Positions 1 to 10,705 are shown, numbered from the stretch's first letter. The stretch: 64,000 nucleotides of DNA from Oncomelania hupensis (GCA_036898135.1 CM072511.1:81735699-81799698), one strand, 5' to 3'. Translations and numbers: made by a program. Notes: a model not told the origin generated them from the sequence alone.

Positions 1-992
1 CAAGAAGAAGACGTCACCCTCCGCAAGTGCTACGGAAAGCTTCCCGCCGCACGCACTCCACCCAAGTCCGGGGACTTTTTCGTCGAGGACGGACTCCTTT
101 TCCGTCAGAAGGACGACCATTCGCAACTCGTCGTACCTGCGACCCTTCGCCCCCAAGTCCTGGAACTTGGCCACAGCATGCCCCTAAGTGGACATATGGG
201 CATAGGAGCAACCACCCTACGAATCAGCGCACAGTACCACTGGCCCGGGATGACAGAAGACGTGAAGCGCTACGTCAAGTCCTGTCGCCAGTGCCAACGA
301 TACTCGCCCCGCCATCACACCGTACCGGTTACCATCAGCCCCACCGTCGTCGTCGGAACGCCCTTCCAACGAGTGGCCGTCGACATAGTAGGACCCCTTC
401 CGCGGACCAAGAAGCGGAACCAGTATCTGCTTACCCTTGTCGACGCTTGCTCTATGTGGTGTGAGGCCGTTCCACTGCCGAAGATTGACGCCGCCCGAGT
501 CGCCGACGCGCTCGTCACCATATTCACACGTATTCGGATTCCCGGACAACATCATGACCGACAACGGGTCCCAGTTCACCGGAAAACTCATGCAGGAAGT
601 TTTCCACCTGCTTCGCATTCGTCATATCCGTACTCCACCCTACCACCCCGCTAGCAACGGACAGGTCGAGAGCCTGAACGGGACTCTCATCTCGATCATC
701 CGCAAGATCGCCGACGAACAACCAGAAGCGTGGGACACCTACGTCGCGTCAGCGCTCTTCGCCTATCGAGAGACCCCGCACACCTCCACCGGATACACCC
801 CTTCCACGTTGCTTTTTGGGAGACCCCTTTCTGGACCTCTAGCCGCCCTACGACGTAGCTGGACCGACGCCAAACTGGACGAGGCACCGGTCGACGCCAC
901 GAAATACGTCACCAAGCTCCAGGAGACTCTCAAGGCCACCTGGAAAGCCGCCTCCGCCAACCTGAAGAAGGCGAGAGAGACAAGCCCGCTAC
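1..992 (+). pseudogene. integrase zinc-binding and catalytic core (frameshifted)
   Basis: Integrase inserts retroelement cDNA into host DNA. Read from base 1 in frame 1, the N-terminal zinc-binding module is visible (GHSMPLSGHMG supplies the His pair near residues 57-66; SCRQCQ near residue 95 the Cys pair) with the usual YHWPGM between. The first catalytic Asp is in VDIVGPLP (about 382-405), the second in MTDNGSQF (about 554-577) and the Glu in NGQVESLNG (about 655-681), so the D,D(35)E triad is present. A one-base frameshift near 521-533 moves the core from frame 1 to frame 2, and the frame-2 part ends at 997. The codons for the triad survive but the gene cannot make one protein. Confidence 0.9.
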
Positions 993-1319
993 CATAATCG
1001 CCGCGCCCGCGACCGAGAACTGCAGGTAGGAGACCAGGTCCTACTACTTCTCCCCAGCGGCACGAACAAGCTAGACATAGCTTGGCAAGGACCCTACCCG
1101 GTGCTGGAGAAACTCTCCCGGACCACTTATCGCATCGAGGTAGGCGGAAAGCCCAGGACCCACCACATCAACTTGCTCAAGCGGTACCTGGAGCAGCCCG
1201 CAACCGCCCCGGACACCCACTCGCTACTCACGGTCGCGCTGGCCGTCGAAGTGGATGGTACAGAGACCGGCGTCGCCGAATTTCCGCTACAAGGGAAGGA
1301 ATCCTTCCGGGACGTATCT
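993..1319 (+). pseudogene. integrase C-terminal GPY/F module
   Basis: After a second frameshift (975-993) frame 3 carries the chromatin/DNA-binding C-terminal module of Ty3/gypsy integrases: LQVGDQVLLLLP, then WQGPYPVLEKL with the Gly-Pro-Tyr signature, then THHINLLKRY, the usual module end. About 40 residues of low similarity follow. In most Ty3/gypsy elements pol would stop here and the 3' LTR would follow; here the frame continues into the next feature. Confidence 0.8.
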
Positions 1320-1571
1320 CTGGACCCCTCACTCCCCGCCGGCCAGCAACGCCAACTACGCGCCATCGTAGCCGAGTACAAGGAAGTCCTCATCGACATA
1401 CCTGGGAGGACGGACCTAGAAGAAGTCCAACTAACCCTGACGGACCCCACACCCGTCCGCCAGAAACCATACCCCGTCCCGCTATCCCAGCAGCAGGTAG
1501 TAAGGACAGAAGAAGAGGCTCCGCCAACAGCCGGAGTCATCGCTCCACCCCGTTCTCCCTACGTCTCCGAC
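1320..1571 (+). pseudogene. segment resembling the N-terminus of Ty3/gypsy reverse transcriptase
   Basis: In the same frame 3 as the GPY/F module, residues AEYKEVLIDIPGRTDLEE, then PVRQKPYPVP, then TAGVIAPPRSPYVS match the well-known pre-RT pattern of Ty3/gypsy polyproteins (a D.PG.T Asp-Pro-Gly element, P.RQ.PY.VP, then GVI.PS.SP). The catalytic palm with YxDD is missing: similarity stops at about 1571 and a Pro/Arg-rich open stretch runs to 2063. Its place downstream of integrase in one frame is unusual (see findings). It could be a true integrase-first pol, or a junction made by deletion or recombination between two elements. Confidence 0.65.
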
Positions 1572-1574
1572 ATA

Positions 1575-3779
1575 GCGCCGCCACGCAAGCCCTGCGGAAA
1601 GCATCGCCCCCGCGCAGAGCTTCCTCAGCCGCCATCCCGCAACCGACTCCATCGAGTCCCCACTGAGGGCCGACGCCCCAGCCTTCATACCCGCCATCCA
1701 CTACCCGGAACCCCGCATCGCCCCGCATCACCCGGATCATCGCAACCATCTTCGCATCCCGCAGCTGACCTCAGAGCTGATTGGCCGCATCTCAGTCGAG
1801 GCCTACGACCTCGCCTTTTTCCTTGGGGGGGCCTCTGTGACGAGGCGGACAATCGAGCCCTGTCGCTCGCTGCGCCGAGTCATCCCTTCCACACATCCAG
1901 TCACCCCTACCACGCACGCTGGCTAATCCGCCTAAGCCCCGCCCCTCAGGAATCATCCTTAAAACCTCGCGCACAGCCAGATAGCGTCGTCAGACGCAAG
2001 CATCAATCCTCGAAGCCACAACAATCTGCCCTGGACACGTCCCCATCAACTGGCGACCTCTGAGCTACGGCAGTACTCTCGTGATTCGACCCGTCTTAGT
2101 CAAGGTAAGAGAGGAAACTTACTCTTTGTCATGTAGCTTACCCATCACCCGTCGATCGCCCAACATGTTCGTATGTCCTGTTGATATGTACGTTCGTGTT
2201 TGTAGTTTTGTCTTGATGTGTTGCTGTGACATGTATTATTTCCTTGTATATATCATCTGCCTTGTACATGACTCATGCCATGGTTGAATTTATACTTGTA
2301 TGCTCCCTGTTAGCCCCATGTGTAAATATCCCATGCCATGCTGTCCCTCCACATAGATTAAAGCCCCCCAGTACAGCCCCTTGCCTGCAACCCCCATTGT
2401 CCTGTACCTACCCCATTTGCTTTTCTCCATGCTCCCACTGTATAAATATCTGCCCCTGTTGTCCGCCACCCCATCTTAAGGCGCCGAAGGTATCATATAT
2501 TAGCGGCTGCCAGTAAACTCCACAATAGCCCCATAAACCTGGTTGCAATTGTTGGACTGTTGGTATGCACCGGCTAACCCTTGGCCAGTCCAACCAATTT
2601 GAAATCTGATGGGCACATGCGCCAACAGGCGCTGAATCCGGAATATACCTATCCCCCGCTGATACAGAGTCTGTATTGCTTTACAGACGGGCTCCTGTGC
2701 AGGGCGAAATACCCCGGCCCTGTACCAGCTTTAAGTCGCTGACCCGCTGCAGGCCCCTGACAACCCAGGGAGTCAACGCGAAGCGTTTCAACCAAATTTC
2801 ATCATTCCCAAGCCAGCTAGCAACGTAAGCTGAAAACCACGCCTGTACCTTCCAACCGAAGTTGCACCATCGGTCGATTACGCAGGAATCTGACCGACTG
2901 ACCCGCATTGCCACCCACGCGACGCTAACCTTGATCAACTGTCCAGACTATCCTGGACCCACCACCGCCCTTCGAAACCCGAGCTAAGTTCTCACCCTAC
3001 GAGCATCACCACTCGCTGATTATCTGGCCAAGGACTCTGAACAATCCAGTTATCCTCCTGCCCAGTGATGATAGCAGTCCTCGGTAGCACTAGTATCCCT
3101 GAAATCGTCCACCCAGAATATCTCCAAGATACTCCCTACTATTACTGACAATATCCAGTGACTCACTCTTAGAATTATTCAACACAGACGACCCAATTCT
3201 ATCTAATAAAAGTGCCTAGTTAGAAATTATACCCCTCTGGACTTGCCCTTGTTTTGAATTTCTCAACTAGTGTAGCCTACCATCTTTCTCGTCTGCACTT
3301 TGACTGCCTTTCATTACTTAGTAACTCCCAGCTCTAGTCTCTTGAATGTCATCGCAAAATTGGCCTAAGCAAGGGAGGCAATACAGTGCGAGAGATTAAG
3401 AGCGTACCCTCAATCCCCCCAACCCCTTTCTTTGTGACAACCCCTCACTAGTTGAGCTTTTGCTTGTTTAGCAGTAGTAAAACTTAGAAGGTTACTGTAG
3501 TCTACAGCAGACGATTAAGGTATAACTGCTGTGTACACACACACTGCGAGCTGACGCAAGCCGTTTAGGGACATCATCGCGGCCTACGATCGAGTTTTGA
3601 ACTTTATAGCCACTTGGATTGTCTCATCCAATTGGGACAAAGGTAGAGGGTTAGAACCAGTTCTGGCTGATTCAGTCCAAGCCAAGTATAGGTCAGTTGT
3701 GTGGAAAGCTCTGAGGAGTACACAGTTACCCCCGAGCAGAGAAATATCTCCACTGATAGAACAGGGAAGCAGTGCTTGT
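1575..3779. other. unassigned stretch after the pol remnant
   Basis: GC-rich and open to 2063, then AT-richer DNA with no recognisable domain. It may hold untranslated or LTR sequence of the gypsy element, since repeat A homology starts at about 3780, but no terminus could be fixed. No tRNA, gene or array was seen. Confidence 0.4.
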
Positions 3780-4454
3780 TGAATTTTTTAATTCAATCAA
3801 GTAGCCACGGGCCTGACATTGTCGAACAGACGAGCAGGCAGGATATCGTGAGCCCAACTCAACAGAAAAGCAGAACCTAATCTACGATTCGAGTTGGCTG
3901 CCGAGGCATCTACAGCATCGTGCGCAGATAGCCCCAAACGTCGTACCAAAAGTCAAAGACTACACGACGACCCAGCGTGTACCAGAAGCTACCTCAACGC
4001 AGTGCTTCACCCATGCATCAATTCAGTTAAGTGCCCAGGAAATAGTGCACTAAAACTGTAGCAAAAGGACCACAGCAGTCCGCCCTATGAAGAAAAAAAT
4101 AGCTGCCTAGACTATCAGCGAGCAAACCATTCACATTGACAATTGAACTTTTAAGTTAGATTCGTACTTCGAAGATCATGTATAGACTATAGAGTAGAAG
4201 AAATAAATGTGTGATTTTGACTGTTATCAAGTGGCTGGACTACATATGATTCATAGTTGTATGAAAGCTAGTGTGACAGTAATCTTTTACCATTTTTCTA
4301 TCTCTGTACCCCAGCCTTAACACAGACCGAACTAAACAAATAAATGTATTAAAGTAATTCACAGGGTGACTCACTAGCGGTTCCCATAGAATAGACGTGA
4401 GGGTTACAGCATTCCATTGTACAGAGCCCAGCAACAAATAAACCCCACGTTACA
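3780..4454 (+). repeat. repeat A copy 1 (LTR-like, internally deleted)
   Basis: Homologous in the same orientation to 14580-15902 and inverted to 41744-43455. Shared landmarks are CCTGACATTGTC near 3814, an AATAAA within GAAATAAATGTGTGA near 4200, AACAAATAAATGTATTAAAG-like sequence near 4335, and an end resembling CCCACCGTCACA. It lacks several hundred bases found in copy 2. It lies downstream of the gypsy pol on the same strand, so a decayed 3' LTR is plausible, but no TSD or clear TG start was found. Confidence 0.55.
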
Positions 4455-4629
4455 GATTTCTACATTTTAAAATAAGCCCAGTTCTGTTGTATTACAAATA
4501 TGCGTATGTGTGGATGTGTTTGTTAGTGTGGGCACCCTTACACGGTGTTATCTGGACAAACCAGTGAACATCTGCATAACTTGTTTTGACAGACCTACTT
4601 GTTTTGACGTCAGAACAATGATTCGTTAG

Positions 4630-5073
4630 CAGGGCTCGAAATTAGCGGGGGCCCGGGGCCAAAAACCCGCAAAGTTGATTTCGGGCTCGGAAAGTTGAAA
4701 AACGAAGGGCCCGCTTGGCCCGCAAAATAATTCGTCTGCTACAGCTAGCTCTATTCGGCAGTTTCGTATTTGGGCCAAGGGAAGCAACCCACACCGGTGC
4801 CCTAAATTTGGACAGAAAAAAAAACAGAGAAAAGAAGCGAAAACCCTTTAATATTGCACTCAAAAGTTTAATATACACTTCAATATCTTTTTTAATATAA
4901 TAAACAAAAGGCTATGGCACAACATACGCGCAAAATGTCAATCTTTGCAAGTACGAAAGTATGGCTACATATCGTCGCCATACAGTTGCTAAAACAATCG
5001 GTGATGGCGTACAGTGTAAATCATAATGTATTTGTATACAACGTATACAAAGATTGTACACTGGATTGTGTTT

Positions 5074-5148
<75 letters not shown>

Positions 5149-5832
5149 ATGTTTGCAACAGACTCACTCACAGTAATAGTATTGTGTTCTTTTTTTTTCT
5201 TTTTTTTTGTTATTGTATTTTTAGTTTACTTCTGTTAACTCAAGTGCACATAAGTGTAATATGAATAGATGATTGAAAAAAGAAAAAGAAAAGGCAAAAT
5301 CTGTTTGTTTTAGTTTATCAGGAAGAGTACTGTTAAGTTTAGTTCCCTTTCATGGTTTTGTTTTGAACTTTTGTGCATTGAGGTCAGATTTTTTGTTAGG
5401 TTACTCATATTAAAAATTTAATGATGTGTATTGTGCAATACTCAGTCACAAAACTGAAAAGTATTATACAAGAGACTCACTTGATTTTTTTCTATTTTGT
5501 TTAATGGCCATTTCAGGCTCACTAGTCACTGGAATATGTGTGTCACTGAATGTGTGTGTGTGGTTTTTTTTCCCCTTTTTTGTTGGTAATGTTTGAAAGT
5601 GAAAGAAAAGGCAAATAAAAATGACATCACTCAGCAAAATTGGAAATTCAATTGTTTTTATTTTAGATTATCAGACAAATTGTACTTTCTACTTATTATA
5701 TTGTCAATAATTCTTTTGTCTTTTGTTTGCATTATTTTTCAAGTTGGGCCCCGAAAGTTGCTTGTGGGCCCTCAAATTTTTCAATCAAGGGGCCCGGTGG
5801 CCCCCAAAGAAAAAAGTTAATTTCTAGCCCTG
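4630..5832. mobile_element. hAT-like non-autonomous DNA transposon (1,203 bp)
   Basis: Begins CAGGGCTCGAAATTA and ends TAATTTCTAGCCCTG, terminal inverted repeats with one mismatch in 15. Flanked by GTTAG on both sides (4625-4629 and 5833-5837), a 5-bp TSD. Similarity continues inward: both ends carry GGGCCC-rich blocks with AAAGTTG. No transposase frame is visible. CAGGG... ends and a short TSD fit hAT-group elements with 5-bp duplications. A (TA)n(GA)n tract has grown inside. Confidence 0.75.
5073..5144. repeat. (TA)n(GA)n microsatellite
   Basis: About 12 TA units run directly into about 23 GA units, inside the hAT-like element. Confidence 0.98.
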
Positions 5833-6639
5833 GTTAGGGTTAGTGTTCAAACACTTAAAAGTACTTTAAAAAGGGGACGAAATATGACCCATTGTCAGCA
5901 CAACGTATGTGATGTTTCAGGAAAGTCATGATAATAATGTGTACCTTCGGCTCTGTGTGTGTGTGTGTGCGTGTGTGTAGGTGTGTGCATCGTTGTGTAT
6001 ATGTATCAGGGACCCATGAATGTTCCTTTTTGGGGGAATAAAGAATGCTTTTACTTTCATAATTTGTGTCTGTGCAAAGACACATTAATTAATACAATAG
6101 TTGGCTCATACCATTTTCACCTGCATTTAAAGGTCTTACACACAAAACGCCCATGAGCATACTCACGCATGCACACACAGAAAAATCCTCATCTTTAACA
6201 ACTTAACTTACAGAAATGACAAAGACTGTTTAAGAGTTGAAGCGTTTAAGCGTCTCTCTTTTTTTGATCTAACAAGCCCTTAATGAGTTTTCTCCCTTCT
6301 CTTCCTTCGACTTTAAATAAAAAAGAGAGAGAGAAAAAAAAGAAAGCGCACACTTTTCACATGTTCGTTAAGGTAACATTGGAAATAATTCCTTTAGACA
6401 GCACAATAGTTCTCATGCATTTTACCTGTTGATTAAAGGTAGTGCTGAAGCACACCTGTGTAGCCGAATGTTCCCAAAACAAAGCAAATCCATGTTTGGT
6501 TTTAACAAAATTAGATAATTGTCTACATAGAGAAAACGATCGGATGTGCGATGTTTGAATCAAGTCTCTTAAGATTGCCAAACAACAACACCAACAACAA
6601 CAACCAACCAACCAACCAACCAACCAACCAAACAAACAC
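5833..6639. other. unassigned, with (GT)n and (CAAC)n
   Basis: Holds a (TG)n run at about 5956-5980 and an ACC/AAC-rich run at about 6583-6632. Nothing else was recognised. Confidence 0.5.
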
Positions 6640-7160
6640 GTGAAATTATGAATGGTTTTAATACAGATCGCCTAAAACTCCAAGCTCAGCGGACGGTTTG
6701 AGCACTAACTTACCTATTAAATCATCCTTTAAAGTTTACTGTGACAATAACTGCTCTTTCCCATGTAAACTCATTGCCACACACAAATAAAACCAATTAT
6801 CCTCTAGACCGCGTCCCTTTACACAGCGGGTTAATAGGCTTAAAGAGTTGCGTTGGTAATGAACAATGCTTGGTCTGATCGCTTCTCGCATTGAGCACTT
6901 CACCGTGTAATGAAATACTTAAGGTACGGAAATCAGCTTTTCTAGAGACTGTCTCCTAAATCACTGTCTAAACAATATCTAGTTTAAGAAAAAAACAAAA
7001 CAAGACCTTTCCAAAGTATATCCAGACATTCACACAAGTAGCCGAAATATAAGCATGTTCTAAAATGTTAATTTTCGTGGCGGTATTGCGTTTCGGTTTA
7101 ATCCTAACGAAACAAAAAGAATACATGGAATGATAGACCTTGATCTGAACTATCTACAAA
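6640..7160. repeat. diverged interspersed repeat shared with about 50.4 kb
   Basis: The clearest part, 7018-7160 (CCAGACATTCACA..., ATGTTAATTTT.GTGGCGGTATTG, GAATGAT...GATCTGAACTAT), matches 50411-50530 in the same orientation and order. Extent to the left is uncertain. Function and class unknown. Confidence 0.5.
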
Positions 7161-7179
7161 GAACCCCCCCCCCCCCCCC

Positions 7180-7725
7180 AAAAAAAAAAAAAATCATCAA
7201 AATCGGATCAGCCATTTTTTAGATACAGCGCAAAACGCGTGTTAAAAAAAGGATGTAGCACAATGACCTTGACCTTTAAGAAAGAACAAATACGAATGAT
7301 GATTGATCCCACATTCTTAGTAGTAGTTAAAGTATGCACAAATTAAAAATGATTAATTTAGGTTCAGTTATTCTTGAGATCAAGCCAAAAGTGTGTATAG
7401 GGGAAAAAAAAGGATGTGGGGTGGGGGGGAAGAGGGGGGGAATTCTGAGCGACAGATTGATAGACTGCTACTGAAGGATGGCCAATGATTGGAAGTATCC
7501 GTATACCACCACCAATACTAAACAAAATCGTTTGAGCAGTTTTTGAGATATTGAGCAAAACATGTCTAGCACCAAAACGACTCCGGTGACCTTGATTTCT
7601 ACGATAGAGCAAATATGATAGCACGACAGGCTGGCCACTAACATATGAAGCTTGGTCAAAATCCGTTCTGTGGTTCTTGAGATCTGGCTTCCAACGGACA
7701 GACATTTGGCTCCTTCTGATTCCCG
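7180..7725 (-). repeat. repeat E, phrase-like degenerate repeat
   Basis: A phrase of the type 'GGTCAAAATCCGTTCTGTGGTTCTTGAGAT' (written here only in part: GTTCTTGAGAT, TTTTTGAGATATTGAGC) recurs at about 7184-7215, 7350-7385, 7510-7565 and 7645-7690, spaced roughly 130-170 bp. The same block occurs inverted at 18660-19060. This looks like a diverged tandem array that spread as a unit. Confidence 0.6.
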
Positions 7726-7756
7726 ACTGTTTTCAGGTATAAAATAAGGTGGGGGA

Positions 7757-7781
7757 AGAGAGAGAGAGAGAGAGTTAGAGT

Positions 7782-7835
<54 letters not shown>
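7757..7835. repeat. (GA)n microsatellite
   Basis: Purine tract abutting the 3' tail of the LINE on the minus strand. Confidence 0.98.
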
Positions 7836-7839
<4 letters not shown>

Positions 7840-8070
7840 AAGATAACAATTTTATTTAACAAGGGTAAAAGATTAAGCACTGGGTGTGCTTTTTTACAAC
7901 CTGCCCTTGGGGCTTGTAACAATAGCAATTGGTATAACAAAATAACTTCATAACAATAATATCAGAATGTAACAATATAATCAAAATATGCGCACGTGCG
8001 CATCCACTCCTCTCTTCCGTTCCACACACACAAACATACACACAACTTATGTAAAACAATCTAATGAAAG

Positions 8071-8851
8071 TTATGAAAGTAAGAACTCTTGCAAATTAGC
8101 TAATGAAATAATTTCAACGTGCTGTAAAAGATTATGTCTAAAGGATGTGTATTTAGTGACTGCACTGCGGAGAACTTCTGGAAAGTTATTCCATATAGTG
8201 GAGCCTGAATATGACAGACTGGTTTTAAAAAGATCAATTCTTGGAAATGGGATATTTAGTTTGGTAGAAAATCTGGCAGTTTTCTTAGAAAAAAGAGAAG
8301 AAAGATAGGAGGGTGTTTTACCAGAAAGGATCTTGTGCATGAACATTCCTTTATTAAATTTTAATCTGTTGGCAAGAGGTAGTATGACGTTGATCTGTTT
8401 GTAATCATTCAGAGAGATTTTGCTTTTAAGAATAACCATTTTAATTGCACGTTTGTGAATCCGAAATAAAGGCTTCATGGCATTGCTACTAGCAGAATCC
8501 CAAATAGTTGAAGAATAATCAATAAATGGTTGAATATGTCCCAAATAGAATAGTTTACGAGCCTGCAGATTTAAGTAATGTTTAATCCCTGATAATTGAT
8601 AAGTCCTTCTGGAAATAGATCTACTAATATTTAAAATATGTTGCAACCAAGACAAATTATTGACTTGTCCAATGTTACGCCAAGAAGTTTATGGCACTGA
8701 ACTTCTTCAACTGTTTTGTTGCAAAGTTTTAAGGGAGGGAGTTTCATAGAAGAACTTTGCCTTTTTTGTCTAGTTGTAATTAGCATGGATTTAGTTTTGT
8801 CTGGATTAAGCGTCATGTGATTGTATTCAGCCCATTCCTGTAGTTCATTTG
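8071..8851 (-). pseudogene. LINE reverse transcriptase, thumb and C-terminus
   Basis: Minus-strand frames encode NELQEWAEYNHMTLNPDKTKS (first 20 residues: RT motif D region, NPDKTK), then KLLGVTLDKS (motif E, the 'LGV.LD' element), a frameshift near 8640-8655, then LGHIQPFIDYSSTIWDSAS and IHKRAIKMV, the conserved '.P.IDYCS.IW....L..L...RA.+.I' thumb pattern of CR1/Jockey-type LINEs. It ends with a stop at 8071. The protein would copy element RNA into DNA; this copy is broken by a frameshift and an insertion. Confidence 0.85.
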
Positions 8852-9446
8852 CCCCTATGTGACCCGATTTCCCGAACGGGTACCAAAGCCGGCATCTGTG
8901 ATTCTGTGCTAGGGCCCGATAAAGGTAGTTTGAGTCAATCTGGGTCAGTTTGACTTTTTTGCATTTTCGATTAGCGTAGGCATTTATCTGTCTCCTATCA
9001 AAATATTAAGCCATATTTTAAGCTGTAAATATGAAAATAATGTCATTAATTGCACGTATTTAGTGGTAATTATTGCAAATAATGTCTAAAACAATGCTGT
9101 TTACAACGAGATTTTTTAATAAACATCATACTATTTTGACAAATCTTTTTGCTCTGTATTGATAGATCTGATGTTTTTAAAGTGTTTGTGTGATTTCTAA
9201 TAAAAATGAACTATGGTAACTAAGGAAAATGTTGCTTTATAGGGTGTCCGAGTTTGGCGGCCATTTTCTCAAAACTAGCTTTCTTACACCTTGTGCCTTT
9301 AAAGTGGAATAACTTCTTGAGTTTTTAACCTAGATCTATGGGTCATATATTAAAATAAAGGTATTTTCTTTTAGTTTCAGAAAATGTATATAACTCTAAA
9401 CCTAAAAATATCACATTTGGTACTCCTTTGTTATGACGGGTCATCT
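8852..9446. mobile_element. nested TIR element (MITE-like, 595 bp) in LINE RT
   Basis: Flanked by ATTTG on both sides (8847-8851, 9447-9451). Termini form imperfect inverted repeats, about 20 of 30 matching when aligned from TGTGACCCG...GGGTACCAAA (left) and GATGACCCG...GAGTACCAAA (right, reverse complement). It interrupts the RT frame between motif C (FADD) and motif D (NPDKTK), which shows that it is an insertion. No coding capacity. Superfamily unknown. Confidence 0.7.
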
Positions 9447-9451
9447 ATTTG

Positions 9452-9505
9452 TAAAGAGGAGCCTAAATTACGTAGTTCTGTATCCTTGGTGTCATCAGCA
9501 AAGAA
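9452..9505 (-). pseudogene. LINE RT motif C fragment (FADD)
   Basis: The minus strand encodes FADDTKDTELRNLGSSLQ at 9449-9502, the catalytic Asp-Asp of reverse transcriptase, separated from the rest of RT by the nested element. Upstream coding is replaced by a GA-rich tract. Confidence 0.75.
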
Positions 9506-9692
9506 AGAGAGAGAGAGAGAGATGTAGAGGGAGGTAGGAGACAAGGGATAGGGAGAGACAGAGAGAGGGAGATAAAGGGAAGTAGGGAGGGAAGAAGGGA
9601 GGGAAGAAGGGAGATGATGTTAAAATAAAGAGAGACTGAGACAGACACAGAAAGGAAGGGGAGGGGGGAGAGAGAAAGAGAGAGCGAGAGAG
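9503..9692. repeat. GA-rich purine tract
   Basis: Interrupted (GA)n, (GGGA)n and (GAC)n tract; its translations give spurious Leu-Ser frames. Confidence 0.95.
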
Positions 9693-9719
9693 AATACCTG
9701 TGCTCCCAAAATAACAATG

Positions 9720-10294
9720 TATTACTACTAGCACATATGAGCAGCTACATGCTATTTTTCACATGAGAAATACTAGTAACCGAAACTTCGATAGGAAATA
9801 CTTAAGACTATTACTTAGTAGACTACTACCATGGACACTATATATTAGATTACATAGAGTCCATGACTACTACTACCATCATATTACCCAATGCAGTCTA
9901 TGTTTTGATTTGAGTCAAGCAAAACGCACAGCTATATCACTTTATACTACTATTGTACTCTAGAATAGCTAACAGTCTGCAGGGTTTTTACAAAATAGCC
10001 TATACTTCAATGATTCAGCTGTTTATATAATGAACATACAGTACAGAAATATACTACTGAAATCACGGCAATTTCAAGATAACTGTTTAGTCCTTCCAAC
10101 AGTGAATAATAGGCCTAGTCCACTATAGTCTAGCATAGGCTTCGTCCATTATTCTATCAAATGCCTCGTCCTTCGCAGCAGAAACGCTACGAGGAGTAGG
10201 CCTACTCTAGACTAGTTTCCATTTGACCTATAAACTGAGACCTCCTGTGGGAACTTGCCTTCTACTCCGAGAGATGCAAAGGTTGGTATGTTAG
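9720..10294. other. unassigned
   Basis: No recognised gene, repeat or RNA. Contains many TAGGCCTA- and CTAGACTAG-like short palindromic words near 10110-10215. Confidence 0.4.
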
Positions 10295-10326
10295 CCCATA
10301 GACCTATTTAAAGGTCTATGGTTAGC
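10289..10326. repeat. short palindrome flanked by a direct repeat
   Basis: CCATAGACCT and AGGTCTATGG form 10-bp perfect arms around a 6-base spacer, and TTAGCC stands directly on both sides. This looks like a tiny inverted-repeat insertion with a 6-bp duplication, or chance. Confidence 0.5.
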
Positions 10327-10337
10327 CACCATGGCCT

Positions 10338-10378
10338 TGTCCCCTATACACAACGTGTCCGGGGACGTTAATTCACCC
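10338..10378 (+). repeat. conserved GTCCCC...GGGGAC hairpin motif, copy 1
   Basis: GTCCCCTATAC, a short variable part, then GTGTCCGGGGACGTTAAT. The same motif occurs at about 22945-22975 (-), 51370-51402 (+) and 53178-53214 (+) in otherwise different surroundings. GTCCCC and GGGGAC can pair. Confidence 0.6.
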
Positions 10379-10589
10379 AACCAAACCAAACCACCATGGC
10401 CACGCTTTCACGAAACCAAGCCCAAGGTAGATCTTCTGTGGCAAACTACGCTAGTCTAGACGACATAGGCCTAACATTCATTATAATTAAATGCTCGCAA
10501 CCACACAAAATAACGAATTTGGCTGTATTCACACACGTCTAGTTTACTTCTGGAAATAATTAATACTTTACAAACTAAGCTTCAGATAA

Positions 10590-10705
10590 TGCTGAAGCTT
10601 ACAGCTGAACCACCAGGGCAATCATTAGGGCAATCATACTACTAAAATGGACAATGAAAAATGGCCACTTTTATTTCGCCCACCACGGGACTCGCCCACC
10701 CCCAA
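10590..10705 (+). repeat. fragment of the inward-facing tRNA-like SINE (see 53345)
   Basis: GCAATCATACTACTAAAATGG, AATGGCCACTTTTAT and CGCCCACCACG (partial words) match 53540-53600 in the same order and orientation. Confidence 0.55.

Larger units (their letters stand above)
1..2080 (+). mobile_element. Ty3/gypsy LTR retrotransposon remnant (pol, cut by window edge)
   Basis: GC-rich block, unlike the AT-rich surroundings, coding in + frames for integrase, its GPY/F C-terminal module, and then a segment resembling the linker and extreme N-terminus of Ty3/gypsy reverse transcriptase. At least two frameshifts (about 521-533 and 975-993) and loss of similarity after about 1571 show it is dead. 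The 5' part lies outside the window. An LTR-like repeat in a compatible orientation (3780-4454) may be the remains of its 3' LTR; that link is inference. Only the integrase assignment is firm. Confidence 0.85.
7836..9505 (-). mobile_element. LINE (CR1/L2/Jockey-type) 3' part with nested insertion
   Basis: On the minus strand: RT motif C, interruption by a TIR element, the rest of RT/thumb, 3' UTR, and a (TTATC)n tail at 7836-7848 next to AATAAAATTG. The 5' side is lost at a GA tract near 9505. RT style and a short-repeat tail instead of poly(A) suggest a CR1/L2-group or Jockey-group LINE. Confidence 0.8.

Noticed and set aside
1082..1666. 194-codon Arg/Pro-rich frame overlapping the gypsy remnant
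   Set aside because: Shadow in another frame of the GC-rich integrase/RT segment.
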